Shown here: positions 55,303 to 63,845 of the stretch, piece after piece
Numbering within the stretch: position 1 is the first letter of the stretch
How the letters are laid out: each line of letters starts with the position of its first letter
Source of the DNA: Solibacillus sp. R5-41
Lineage (GTDB): Bacteria; Bacillota; Bacilli; Bacillales_A; Planococcaceae
Reading direction: 5' to 3'
Length of the DNA: 64,000 nucleotides
Assembly (NCBI RefSeq): GCF_002736105.1
Contig: NZ_CP024123.1
Coordinates: forward strand, 3,402,001-3,466,000
Notes under the pieces: generated by a model
What the model was told of the DNA's origin: nothing
Database searches by the model: none
Seen by the model: only the letters and a program-made list of their open reading frames with translations
Position numbers and translations under genes: made by a program

Positions 55303-58300
55303 TTAAATCATCAAAATTTCTCGAATATCTTCTTCTGTTAAGGAAGGCGTCGCATTTTCTTCAAAATCGATAATATCTGCAATGAGATGCCGCTTTCTGT
55401 CTTGAAGTGCATTCATCTTTTCTTCAATTGTCCCGCGTGCAATGAGCTTAATGACTTGCACCGTATTTTTCTGCCCCATTCGGTGTGCACGACTTGCTGC
55501 TTGTTCCTCAACCGCTGGATTCCACCATAAGTCATATAAAATTACTGTATCTGCACCGGTTAAATTCAGCCCTGTGCCACCTGCTTTTAAAGAAATTAAA
55601 AAAACATCACGCTCGCCTTCATTAAATCGATCGCATAGTTGGACGCGTTCCTCTGAAGGTGTTTGACCATCCAAGTAAAAATACTCTTCATTTTGGCGTG
55701 TAAGCTCCCGCCCAATTAACTCTAGCATTTTTGTAAATTGCGAGAAAATCAACACCCGTCTCCCCGAATGTTTGGACTCTTCAAGAATTTGAATCAGCTG
55801 CTCAAATTTTGCAGAACTCCCTTTGTAACCTTCAACAAACAAGCCCGGGTGACAACAAATTTGGCGTAGTCTCGTCAAGCCGGCTAAAATACGAATTTTA
55901 TTTTTCTTAAAGGTTTCTTTGTCTAGGTGTTTAAATGTATCCTCTCGCAGTTTCGCTAAATACGCTGCATACAGTTGCTTTTGTTCATCTAATAGCTCTG
56001 AGGATTCCAATAGTTCATTTTTAGTAGGCAATTCTACAAGTACATCCTCTTTTAAACGGCGTAATAAAAATGGCCGAACTCTCCTCGCAATGGATTTTCT
56101 TGATAGGTGGCTATACGCTTCCAAGCCCTGAAATAACTGCGGAAAAATAACATGATACAGTGACCACAACTCCTCCTGATTATTCTCGACAGGTGTTCCC
56201 GTTAAACCAAAACGATAATCAGCTTTAATCTTTTTAACGGCTCGTGCTGTTTGAGTCATTGGGTTTTTAAACGCTTGTGCCTCATCAAAGAAAACGGTAT
56301 GAAATATTTGCTTTTCAAACCACGCTAAGTCACGGCGCAATAATGGATAGGAAGTAATGAGGACATCCAACTCGGCATGTTCTTTCTGTAATGCTTTACG
56401 TGCTGCTTGATTACCATCTATTACAAGCACTTGTAACTCAGGCGCAAATTTCATCATTTCATGGAGCCAGTTATATGTTAATGAGGACGGACACACAATT
56501 AAAACAGGCTGCTTTTTTACGCGAATTGTCGGTAACTCCGAAACAATGAACGCTATACTTTGCACCGTTTTCCCTAGTCCCATATCATCCGCCAAAACGC
56601 CGCCAAATCCGTAGCTTGCCAGCTGCTTCATCCAGTTAAATCCTTGCTTTTGATACCCTCTTAAAATGCCTGATAAACTCGGTGGCACTTCAAAATTCAA
56701 CAGTTCTGGCTGCATTAATTGCGCAAGAAACTGGCGGAATGATTGTTCTGGTGTAAATACATTACTTTCATCGATCATTTCTAAAAATTTCAGGCTTTCT
56801 AAAATAGGCATAGTTAATGTGGATTCATAATGATCATCTTGCACCGGACCTGCTAGCAGAAAACGGCGAATTTCTTCCATTTCCTTCGTTTCAAGAGAAA
56901 GTAATGAATCATTCGGCAAGCGATAATATTTTTGCTTCACTTCAAGTGCTTGTAAAAGGTGCTTTGTTTCCTTATTTGTAATGCCATCCATCTCAAATTT
57001 GAATTCTAGCCAATTTGTTCTTTCCTGTTTCACTTTGACAACGATTTTTGGAAAGGTCGTTGTTTTAACTATTCTATTTCGCACAGCAGTTGTCGCATAA
57101 ATTTGCGTACGCTGTTGAAGTGCTGGCATAACATGATATAAAAAGGCATATTCCAATTCTTCATTTTGCATAAAATAGCCGCCATCAGTCTTCGTAAAGC
57201 CGCTCGAATCCATAAGCTCAAGAATTTCCCGTTCCTTTTGCTCATCCCGAATAACCGTTAAATCTGCTATGGCTTCTGGACTTTCCAAAGGTTGAATAAC
57301 GACATGGTCATAGTGAAATTCTAACCCCACCAACAACCTATTTTTCAGACGATCTAAGTAAAGCTTTGCAACGAGTGGTGTTGTCATCATTTCCTTCATC
57401 AACCGATCACTAAATGTGACCTGTCCAAGCTTACGTAAACCAGGTATGACCGTTTTCAAAAACTGATTCATTTGGTCATGTAGAATCGGTACAACGCTTG
57501 TATTCGGCTCTACAAGCATGTGCTGCAGTTCCGTTAAACGTTCGCAATCCTGTTCTTCTAATTGGTATACACAGCCATTACTAACTACACATCGATAGGC
57601 ACTGAAAAGCGTCATTTTATCAAATCCCGCAATCTGCAATTGATAGTGATCCCCTTGATCTTCCACTCGAAATTGTAATGGTGGTACTCCCTCCGCAAGA
57701 CGTAATGGCTGGTTGACTTGTCGATGCTGTTCAAGCAACACATCGGGCGTTTCTATAAGTAAAGACAAAAGCCCTCTCCAAGCAGACGGAGGAATAAGTA
57801 TACCTTCCTGGCTACTGCTCACCTCATATGGTAGCGCATCGATAAACATTTGTTCATCACGGGCAACACGGATCAATTGATGTAGTACCGCGTCTACTTC
57901 ACTAACAAAGCAATGTTCATTCGGATCAAAGGTAAAGTTTAATGTTATTGCGCAAGGTTTGCCTTTGTTCACTAGCTGAAGAAAATCTCGAATCGGTGTG
58001 ACCTTCATGTGACCGATTAAAAGCTCGATGCTAAATAAGTATTGCCCTTGCCCAATCGCAAAAGGCTTCAATAAAAACTGAACGTCCAATACTTGTCTTT
58101 TTTCAAAATGAAGCTGATGGCGACTTTTCCGTGCTTGTTTCTGTTGAAATAACGTCATGAATTCTGCTGACAGCTGATTTTCACCCGAAGAACGCCCCAG
58201 TTTTTGCTGTTCATGGAGGGCGATTAAAACAGCAGCCACATGTTGACAACTCATACTAAAACCTGCAAGTTCCGGGCAGCTACAAGACGTCTGTATACGA

Positions 58301-58482
58301 CCTTGCTCATCTTTTTCTATTGTGACATTAAAAACCTCTCCCCCATGTACAATCGCCTTACACAAGTCTACATTTTGTTCATGTACGTTTACTTTCCCCG
58401 CTCGGAAAAAAGCTTCTCCTCTTTTGAAGGAGACAGTTCCACACATTTCTTTAATAATTTTCTGATTGATTTTAATGTCCAT
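55303..58482 (-). CDS. SNF2-family helicase with N-terminal SWIM zinc finger
   Basis: 1059 residues. The N-terminal SWIM finger is CSCPELAGFSMSCQHVAAV (CxC...CxH), followed by ~500 residues of the bacterial SNF2-associated region, then the SNF2 ATPase: Walker A GGVLADDMGLGKTVQSIAF, motif II VFFDEAQAFKNP (DEAQ), motif III GLTGTPVENN, and the helicase C half with LDGQTPSEERV and ASRAHRMGQK. Resembles the YwqA-type proteins of Bacillus. These move along DNA and displace proteins, but no precise role is known. ATG 58482 begins MDIKINQKIIKEM. The stand-alone context gives no further hint. Confidence 0.88.
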   Translation of the reverse strand: MDIKINQKIIKEMCGTVSFKRGEAFFRAGKVNVHEQNVDLCKAIVHGGEVFNVTIEKDEQGRIQTSCSCPELAGFSMSCQHVAAVLIALHEQQKLGRSSGENQLSAEFMTLFQQKQARKSRHQLHFEKRQVLDVQFLLKPFAIGQGQYLFSIELLIGHMKVTPIRDFLQLVNKGKPCAITLNFTFDPNEHCFVSEVDAVLHQLIRVARDEQMFIDALPYEVSSSQEGILIPPSAWRGLLSLLIETPDVLLEQHRQVNQPLRLAEGVPPLQFRVEDQGDHYQLQIAGFDKMTLFSAYRCVVSNGCVYQLEEQDCERLTELQHMLVEPNTSVVPILHDQMNQFLKTVIPGLRKLGQVTFSDRLMKEMMTTPLVAKLYLDRLKNRLLVGLEFHYDHVVIQPLESPEAIADLTVIRDEQKEREILELMDSSGFTKTDGGYFMQNEELEYAFLYHVMPALQQRTQIYATTAVRNRIVKTTTFPKIVVKVKQERTNWLEFKFEMDGITNKETKHLLQALEVKQKYYRLPNDSLLSLETKEMEEIRRFLLAGPVQDDHYESTLTMPILESLKFLEMIDESNVFTPEQSFRQFLAQLMQPELLNFEVPPSLSGILRGYQKQGFNWMKQLASYGFGGVLADDMGLGKTVQSIAFIVSELPTIRVKKQPVLIVCPSSLTYNWLHEMMKFAPELQVLVIDGNQAARKALQKEHAELDVLITSYPLLRRDLAWFEKQIFHTVFFDEAQAFKNPMTQTARAVKKIKADYRFGLTGTPVENNQEELWSLYHVIFPQLFQGLEAYSHLSRKSIARRVRPFLLRRLKEDVLVELPTKNELLESSELLDEQKQLYAAYLAKLREDTFKHLDKETFKKNKIRILAGLTRLRQICCHPGLFVEGYKGSSAKFEQLIQILEESKHSGRRVLIFSQFTKMLELIGRELTRQNEEYFYLDGQTPSEERVQLCDRFNEGERDVFLISLKAGGTGLNLTGADTVILYDLWWNPAVEEQAASRAHRMGQKNTVQVIKLIARGTIEEKMNALQDRKRHLIADIIDFEENATPSLTEEDIREILMI

Positions 58483-58625
58483 GTCCTCTGCTCCTTCTTA
58501 CTAGTCCATCCTTTTTTGACAATCATAACATAAACAATTAGCTATTATCGCGTGTGCAAATAACAGGAAAAAGTGATTAAACATGCTATCATATAACTAT
58601 TCTAACAAAACAAGGAGTTGTTCAT

Positions 58626-59351
58626 ATGGCACAGACATTACAAGGAAAAATCGCCTTTATTACAGGTGCAGCACGAGGTATTGGAAAAGCAACAGCTATC
58701 GCACTTGCGAACGAAGGGGTGCATATCGGTTTGATCGCTCGTAACGAAGATTCACTACAAACCGTTGCAACGGAGTTAAAAGCACTAGGAGTAAACACAG
58801 CGTATGCAGTAGCGAACGTTGCTAATTTAGCAGAAGTCGAAACAGCCATTGCTTCCTTAACAGAGCAGCTTGGTTCTGCTGATATTTTAATAAATAATGC
58901 GGGTATCGGTAATTTTGGCAGCGTACTAGACATGGATCCAACAGAATGGAAGGAAATCGTGGATGTTAATTTATTTGGTACATATAATGTTACACGTACC
59001 GTTTTACCACAGCTAATTGAAAAAAATGGCGGCGATATTATTAATATTTCGTCAACAGCAGGCCTTGGCGGCGCAGCTACTTCAAGTGCATACAGCGCGT
59101 CAAAATTTGCTGTTATCGGTTTTACAGAATCACTAGCACAAGAAGTTCGCCGCAACAATATCCGTGTAACAGCTCTTACGCCAAGTACGGTCGTTACAGA
59201 CTTAGCACGTGAAATGAACTTAATTGACGAGGCGAAAGCTGAACGATTAATGCAAGCGGAAGATATGGCCGAGCTAATCGTTGCCCAGCTAAAACTAAAC
59301 AAACGCGTTTACTTAAAAAACGCAACAATGATTACAACAAATCCATTTTGA
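58626..59351 (+). CDS. Short-chain dehydrogenase/reductase (3-ketoacyl-ACP reductase-like)
   Basis: 241 residues, classical SDR. The cofactor motif is FITGAARGIGKATAIALA (TGxxxGIG), NNAGIG follows, and the active site is S-Y-K with SSTAGLGGAATSSAYSASKF. The A-R after the glycine motif suggests NADP(H). It resembles the FabG-like YjdA/YmfI group rather than the fab-cluster FabG, so the substrate is unknown. ATG 58626 follows AAGGAGTTGTTC. Confidence 0.85.
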   Translation: MAQTLQGKIAFITGAARGIGKATAIALANEGVHIGLIARNEDSLQTVATELKALGVNTAYAVANVANLAEVETAIASLTEQLGSADILINNAGIGNFGSVLDMDPTEWKEIVDVNLFGTYNVTRTVLPQLIEKNGGDIINISSTAGLGGAATSSAYSASKFAVIGFTESLAQEVRRNNIRVTALTPSTVVTDLAREMNLIDEAKAERLMQAEDMAELIVAQLKLNKRVYLKNATMITTNPF

Positions 59352-59354
59352 TCA

Positions 59355-59396
59355 AAAAAACTGAGCTACTAGTAAAGTCTAGTCAGCTCAGTTTTT
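59355..59396 (+). terminator. Terminator of the SDR gene
   Basis: AAAAAACTGAGCT / AGCTCAGTTTTTT with inner ACTAG / CTAGT. Confidence 0.85.
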
Positions 59397-59486
59397 TGTT
59401 TTTAGAGCTTACTATTCAAGCGAACCTTTTTTAAAACTTTAACATTTCAAAACTTTATCCGAAATTATGGAAAAGGAGTGGGAATA

Positions 59487-60152
59487 TTGAGTAATTATGA
59501 AGTCATATTATTTGATTTAGATGGAACACTAACAGATCCAAAAGAGGGCATTACGAAAAGTGTACAGTATGCTCTAGGAAAATTGGACATTGTAGTGGAT
59601 AATTTAGACAATTTAACCCCATTTATCGGTCCGCCACTTCAAGTGACCTTTAAAGAATTGTATCAATTTAACGAGCAACAAATTGCAGACGCACTCATGT
59701 TTTATCGTCAACGCTTTCAAGAAAAAGGCATGTACGAAAATAAAGTTTACGAAGGCGTACCCGAGATGTTAAAACAATTAAAAACAGCAGGCTATCAATT
59801 AGCTATTGCCACTTCAAAGCCTACTGTGTTTGCCGAGCAAATTTTAAATCATTTTGAACTTCATCATTATTTTGATTGCATTATGGGGAGTGAATTAGAT
59901 GGTACACGCACTTCTAAAGGAGCAGTAATTGAGGAAATCATTCATCAGCTAAAACTAGATAATGTAAAACAATGTGTAATGATTGGTGATCGACTCCATG
60001 ATATAATTGGTGCCAACGAAAATAACATGCCTTCGATTGGCGTGACCTTTGGCTATGGAAGCCGTCAAGAATTAGAAATGGCTGGAGCGACGCATATTAT
60101 CGATTCTGTCCTTGAGTTCAAGAATCTTTTTTCCCGCGTACCCATTACATAA
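59487..60152 (+). CDS. HAD hydrolase, phosphoglycolate phosphatase-like
   Basis: 221 residues. Motif I is ILFDLDGTLTDPKEGIT, motif II is IATSKPT, K is in GTRTSKGAVI and motif IV is VMIGDRLHDIIGA, with a helical cap in between; this is the PGP/YrfG-like subclass I, often annotated as phosphoglycolate phosphatase or 5'-nucleotidase. TTG 59487 lies 8 nt after GGAG; GTG 59478 overlaps it. Its true substrate is not clear. Confidence 0.8.
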   Translation: MSNYEVILFDLDGTLTDPKEGITKSVQYALGKLDIVVDNLDNLTPFIGPPLQVTFKELYQFNEQQIADALMFYRQRFQEKGMYENKVYEGVPEMLKQLKTAGYQLAIATSKPTVFAEQILNHFELHHYFDCIMGSELDGTRTSKGAVIEEIIHQLKLDNVKQCVMIGDRLHDIIGANENNMPSIGVTFGYGSRQELEMAGATHIIDSVLEFKNLFSRVPIT

Positions 60153-60169
60153 GTAAGCGACTTCTAGTT

Positions 60170-60199
60170 GCCGGACACTCATTCCTTAGTGCCCGGCAT
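60170..60199. terminator. Hairpin between the HAD and TOPRIM genes
   Basis: TGCCGG-A-CACT pairs with AGTG-C-CCGGCA around an 8-nt loop; no strong T-run, so termination is only likely. It lies between converging genes. Confidence 0.45.
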
Positions 60200-60235
60200 T
60201 TGAACTTCCTGCACACTTGCAAACATCGAAAACCC

Positions 60236-60955
60236 CTATCTTATTTCATTCAAAAGATCAAAAATTAATGGTACATTTGTGGCACGCTTTAATGAATTGA
60301 TGTCCTCAGAAATGAAATCCCAGCTTGCTTTATACGTATCCTCGCAACTTTCATTTCTTGAAACAGGCATAAATTGGTTTAAAAACTCTTCAACCGGTAT
60401 CGTCAAATCATCTAAAAAGTTCTCCACTTTTTCCATCTTTGAGCCTTTTTCAGGATTCATTTCATTGAATAATACATGCTCTAAATTTCTTGAAAAATAA
60501 TAAAGCTGATAACTAAACGTGGAAATATACGCTGCTGTTTTCATTATTTGAATATTTCTAGATCGCACTAAATTTCTTTCTTCCATTTTTCCTTTTTGCG
60601 TTTCAGAACTTACACTGATGCATCCCTCTAAATACTTCGTTAAACCACTTTGCTCGGCATCAATCGTAATATTGGACGGCCCCACAAAACAGCCATCTGT
60701 ATCCAAAATATGCAACACAACTAATATGTCCGACGAGTTAAACCTTCTTTTAATTAAAACCTCTTTCACTTTATCACCAATCAGTTTTTTAATTGGTTTT
60801 GACTTTTGATTAATTTGATAAAAGATATCCCCTCTGTATGGCTCAAATCGAATTTCTTTCTCTTTAAATAATTGCCTTAATCGCTCAATTAGTAACGTTT
60901 CATCCGTATCACCTTCAACTAATAAAATAACTACTTTCTTTTGAGCATTAGTCAA
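60236..60955 (-). CDS. Putative TOPRIM nuclease of a split OLD-type (PARIS-like) module
   Basis: 239 residues. The N-terminal half looks like a TOPRIM domain: the glutamate in VVILLVEGDTDETLLIERL (E14, D16, D18), then a beta strand ending in HILDTDGCF (D85, D87). The C-terminal half is helical with FSRNLEHVLFNEMNPEKGSK. I do not recognise a named family with certainty. TTG 60955 overlaps the end of the ATPase gene by 8 bp, following GGGAGG, so the pair is translationally coupled. In PARIS (AriA/AriB) and other class 4 OLD systems an ATPase holds a separate TOPRIM effector that is released by a phage trigger; this pair has that layout. Function inferred. Confidence 0.6.
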   Translation of the reverse strand: MTNAQKKVVILLVEGDTDETLLIERLRQLFKEKEIRFEPYRGDIFYQINQKSKPIKKLIGDKVKEVLIKRRFNSSDILVVLHILDTDGCFVGPSNITIDAEQSGLTKYLEGCISVSSETQKGKMEERNLVRSRNIQIMKTAAYISTFSYQLYYFSRNLEHVLFNEMNPEKGSKMEKVENFLDDLTIPVEEFLNQFMPVSRNESCEDTYKASWDFISEDINSLKRATNVPLIFDLLNEIR

Positions 60956-62273
60956 TTATCCTCCCTGCTTTCCTAAATGATTTCTTAATGTCATACATAT
61001 TAGTTTCATTGTAAATTGGTTCATCCTGTCCACCCAATTGGACAGCCCGTAAATAAATATCCCGCGCATTGCTTAATTTTTTTACACCTTTTAGTTGTAA
61101 ATAGCGCTGTTCTTCATTTAACGTCGTAAACCATAAGTTTTGAATCGGCAGCACTTCTAAAATACGTAAATTATGGGACGTGAAAAATAATTGCCCTTTA
61201 CCATTTTCACTAATGACCTCTAACATCTCACCTAATAAATATTCAAAAATCCCCGCATCCAATTCATCAATGACCACACATGCATTTGGATTGTTATAAA
61301 CCGCAATTAACGTACTTAAAATGGAAATAATCTTCAGTACCCCTTGTGATTCACAACGGAGAGGCAGCTCGATTTTATCTTTCACCGATAAAAATTCAAA
61401 TCGAATACCATCTTTTCCATTGCTCATTTTTTCCATATTAATTTTACGAACTTTCACGTAAAGCCCTGGGATAATCGTTCTTAATACAACATTGGTTTGA
61501 TCTATGACTTTTTGGATTGTCGTAAACATTTCTTGGGACAATAGCATTGTATCTCGTAATTCATAAGGAATATTACCTCTTAAATTTTCAAGATGAATAC
61601 TGAAAGGCATAATAAGATTTGCAACTAATAATCCATATTGAATCGTATCAATTACATGAAAATCCTTATTAAAATCTTGGCGTAAATTAATGATTATTTC
61701 CTGTTCTTCGTCACTTAAAAATGCTTCATAAACATCTTTCAGCTCTTTTCGAAATATGAATGAAGTGGCATTTGCTTCAGCCATCCGATCCGCTACCATC
61801 ATATTTACTCGATTCATCTCTGAAAATGCTTCCAATTTTTTATTTCGAAATGAAATGCTTCGCTCGTTTTTCGATATGATTTCCTTGTATCTCTTGCCAC
61901 TGGCATTTTCTTTATAATATAAATTTTCACCTAAAACGCTAAGCTTATCCGTACCTTCTTGCAAAATGACATGATATTTAACAAAATACTCGCCCAACTC
62001 ATTTGTAATTAAAAATTCAAATTGAAGTTCTACATTTTTTTCTTTAAAATAAATCAACTTCTCTTTATTCATTGGTAATGTATAGGAATTCAATAAACTT
62101 TTTAATAAACTAAATGCTTCGACTACTGCCGTTTTACCCGATCCATTTTGACCATAAAAACCAATGACATCCGCTTCATATTTACTGAAGTCCGAATTTG
62201 TATTAAATTCACCTTTTTTCACATTTTTTAAATGATTAATACGAACACTTTTTATACGAATTATTTTCCCCAA
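60948..62273 (-). CDS. AAA (ABC-type, OLD-like) ATPase partner of the TOPRIM gene
   Basis: About 441 residues. The N-terminal Walker A GFYGQNGSGKTAVVEAF lies about 40 residues in, a signature-like block is ESQGVLKIISILSTL, Walker B is CVVIDELDAGIFEYLLGEML and the H-loop is LFFTSHNLRILE. This is the RecF/Rad50-like AAA_15/AAA_21 architecture with a ~250-residue insert, as in OLD/GajA/AriA proteins, but without a fused TOPRIM domain, which is encoded by the next gene. TTG 62273 follows GGGG at 7 nt; a TTG at 62294 is an alternative. It is AT-rich relative to its neighbours and lies next to remnants, which fits an acquired module. Confidence 0.75.
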   Translation of the reverse strand: MGKIIRIKSVRINHLKNVKKGEFNTNSDFSKYEADVIGFYGQNGSGKTAVVEAFSLLKSLLNSYTLPMNKEKLIYFKEKNVELQFEFLITNELGEYFVKYHVILQEGTDKLSVLGENLYYKENASGKRYKEIISKNERSISFRNKKLEAFSEMNRVNMMVADRMAEANATSFIFRKELKDVYEAFLSDEEQEIIINLRQDFNKDFHVIDTIQYGLLVANLIMPFSIHLENLRGNIPYELRDTMLLSQEMFTTIQKVIDQTNVVLRTIIPGLYVKVRKINMEKMSNGKDGIRFEFLSVKDKIELPLRCESQGVLKIISILSTLIAVYNNPNACVVIDELDAGIFEYLLGEMLEVISENGKGQLFFTSHNLRILEVLPIQNLWFTTLNEEQRYLQLKGVKKLSNARDIYLRAVQLGGQDEPIYNETNMYDIKKSFRKAGRIID

Positions 62274-62467
62274 TTTAATTCCCCAATCTTTCAATTACAT
62301 ATTTTAAAGAAGTATAACAAACCCAATTAATTTAATATATGATTATTTTTTTATCAAATCGAATTTTAATTATACTATTCACCTTATTTTAATGAATATA
62401 CATTAATTCAAAAATTGAATTTATTATTTGGGTACTTAAACAAAAAAGTGAGTGTACAAAAAAAACA

Positions 62468-62492
62468 CCATTTTCAACATTGCTGAAAATGG
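62468..62492. terminator. Hairpin upstream of the ATPase gene
   Basis: CCATTTTC / GAAAATGG with a 9-nt loop and A/T runs on both sides. The rest of 62274-62552 is AT-rich without a recognisable gene; it should contain the promoter of the ATPase-TOPRIM pair. Confidence 0.5.
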
Positions 62493-62525
62493 CGGATTTT
62501 TAAACTATTTTTTGTATGATAAAAG

Positions 62526-62547
62526 CACTCCAGTGAAAACTGGAATG
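62526..62547 (-). terminator. Terminator of the zinc-ribbon gene
   Basis: CATTCCAG / CTGGAGTG with a 6-nt loop on the - strand, then CTTTTAT. It ends just 5 nt before the stop codon of the gene above. Confidence 0.55.
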
Positions 62548-62552
62548 TCACT

Positions 62553-62762
62553 TTATCGTGATTCTCTCGGTGCTACACATTCTTCACAATTTCTTTGATT
62601 ATTACTTTTAAATTTCGTAAACGTTTTTTCGAAATTTTGGCCACATGAGCATTTAAATAATAACTTTTGCGAAAATCCATGATACTCAGTAGAAAGCAAT
62701 TTACTCTCTGAATTTTTTGCTACAAACTCACGGATCTTGTCAATCGTCCATTTTTTATTCAT
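62553..62762 (-). CDS. Small zinc-ribbon protein, probable N-terminal remnant
   Basis: 69 residues. A helix (WTIDKIREFVAKNSESKLLS) precedes a treble-clef-like zinc ribbon with CSCGQNFEKTFTKF and NCEECVAPRESR. This module is usually the N-terminal DNA-binding part of larger phage or homing-endonuclease-type proteins, so the gene looks truncated. The ATG at 62762 follows GGAAGG at 10 nt; TTG 62780 is an alternative. It lies beside the ATPase-TOPRIM pair and a decayed repeat, suggesting an accessory junction. Confidence 0.6.
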   Translation of the reverse strand: MNKKWTIDKIREFVAKNSESKLLSTEYHGFSQKLLFKCSCGQNFEKTFTKFKSNNQRNCEECVAPRESR

Positions 62763-62854
62763 ATTCAAACATCCTTCCAATTAGGCTTAACAATTCCTAA
62801 TCTATCTAAGTGCTCTATTATAGCATTTTTTTGATTCTTGTTGTAGTTGGGCGG

Positions 62855-62940
62855 TCGGAAATGTTTCCGATTTTCATGTGAGGGTATTTTTATAGTTATC
62901 TAATACTGATTACAATCAATTACACCGAGGCATAATTGAT
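62855..62940 (-). repeat. Dispersed hairpin repeat, degenerate copy D
   Basis: On the - strand CAATTATGCCTCGGTGTAAT matches the conserved block of copies A-C, but the following TTGCGTCCAGA is lost. A hairpin TCGGAAA-TG-TTTCCGA (62855-62870) lies on the side where the others carry theirs. The rest of 62763-63056 holds nothing I recognise. Confidence 0.5.
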
Positions 62941-63056
62941 ATAATTTTGTGCATTCAAATTTTCTTTTTATTGTAAGACACTTTCCTTTGTTTAAATCTC
63001 CATAGGTGGGAATTATATTCCTTATTTTATATAGATTAACCGTTCCACAATACCTG

Positions 63057-63845
63057 TTATATGTTTTGCAAAATTTCAAGTAAACAATGTTCAGCAAAAA
63101 AAGCACCTTTTTTTTTAATAATTTCGATATCACCATATTTTTCTGGATAATCAGCAATTTCCCCATGTAGTGGCGCAAAGCTTCGATCTGCTAAATACAT
63201 CATGCTGACATCAAGTAATGAATCTCCGGCTGCGTAATGTTTGTCGTAGTTCGTATGATTTTTTAAATAGGCTACCGCAGCGCCCTTCGTTATTTCTTGC
63301 GGCACCACATAAAACTTGCGACCTTGCAAATAACAAGACCAGCCACAAGCATTCAACTTGCTCTTTAAGTGCTGAATTTCGGCCAAATCCACTTGCGCTA
63401 AGTTAACGTAATAAACAAAAAACAGTTCATCTACTTGCTGATGGTGCAGAAAATAAGGGGCTGCTAATTCATGCTGAAAATGCTGTTGGATTTGTTTGAT
63501 TGGCAATTGTATATTTTCCATCACCTGTTGAATATGCTGCTCCCATCGCTCATCCACTTGTCCATTGCGCAAAATAATACCACCATTTGCGACAACAGCT
63601 ACTTCTGGTATAATATCCTGTTGAAACAATGAAATACGTTCAAATTGTTCCCGAGAACGCGTTGTTACAGGAACAAATTGCAGTGTATGATGAATTTCCG
63701 TAAGCCGCTCCTTAATCGTTTCCGTTACATAGGAAATGGATTGGTCGTCTAGCATTTCAATACAGATGCGCTCTGATTCATCTTTTGCAATTGTTCGATT
63801 AGAAAAAATAAGTGTTCGGTCCAAATCTGCCGTAAATAATTTCAT
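63057..63845 (-). CDS. HAD superfamily hydrolase, Cof/sucrose-phosphatase-like
   Basis: 262 residues. Motif I is FTADLDRTLIF, motif II is FVPVTTRSREQ, lysine is in EITKGAAVAYL and motif IV is YAAGDSLLDVSMMYLADRSF. The C2-type cap lies between. Such HAD proteins are often linked to tellurite-resistance-like clusters or to sugar phosphate recycling; the partial neighbour gives no firm answer. ATG 63845 directly abuts the stop of the upstream gene (TAAATG), so the two form an operon. Confidence 0.78.
   Translation of the reverse strand: MKLFTADLDRTLIFSNRTIAKDESERICIEMLDDQSISYVTETIKERLTEIHHTLQFVPVTTRSREQFERISLFQQDIIPEVAVVANGGIILRNGQVDERWEQHIQQVMENIQLPIKQIQQHFQHELAAPYFLHHQQVDELFFVYYVNLAQVDLAEIQHLKSKLNACGWSCYLQGRKFYVVPQEITKGAAVAYLKNHTNYDKHYAAGDSLLDVSMMYLADRSFAPLHGEIADYPEKYGDIEIIKKKGAFFAEHCLLEILQNI

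Noticed and set aside
58622-59302. A 226-codon open frame on the - strand opposite the SDR gene
   Set aside because: It is a shadow: composition is Ser/Ala-rich low-quality, and the + strand frame has a full set of SDR motifs and a ribosome site.
54241-59351. A defence island around the SNF2 helicase
   Set aside because: The SWIM/SNF2 protein resembles a common chromosomal YwqA-type helicase and its neighbours are ordinary metabolic genes; only the 60-62 kb pair looks defence-like.
62900-63178. A 92-codon frame overlapping the 3' end of the last HAD gene
   Set aside because: It runs over the HAD stop region on the same strand in another frame, is Cys/Tyr/Lys-biased and lacks a ribosome site.
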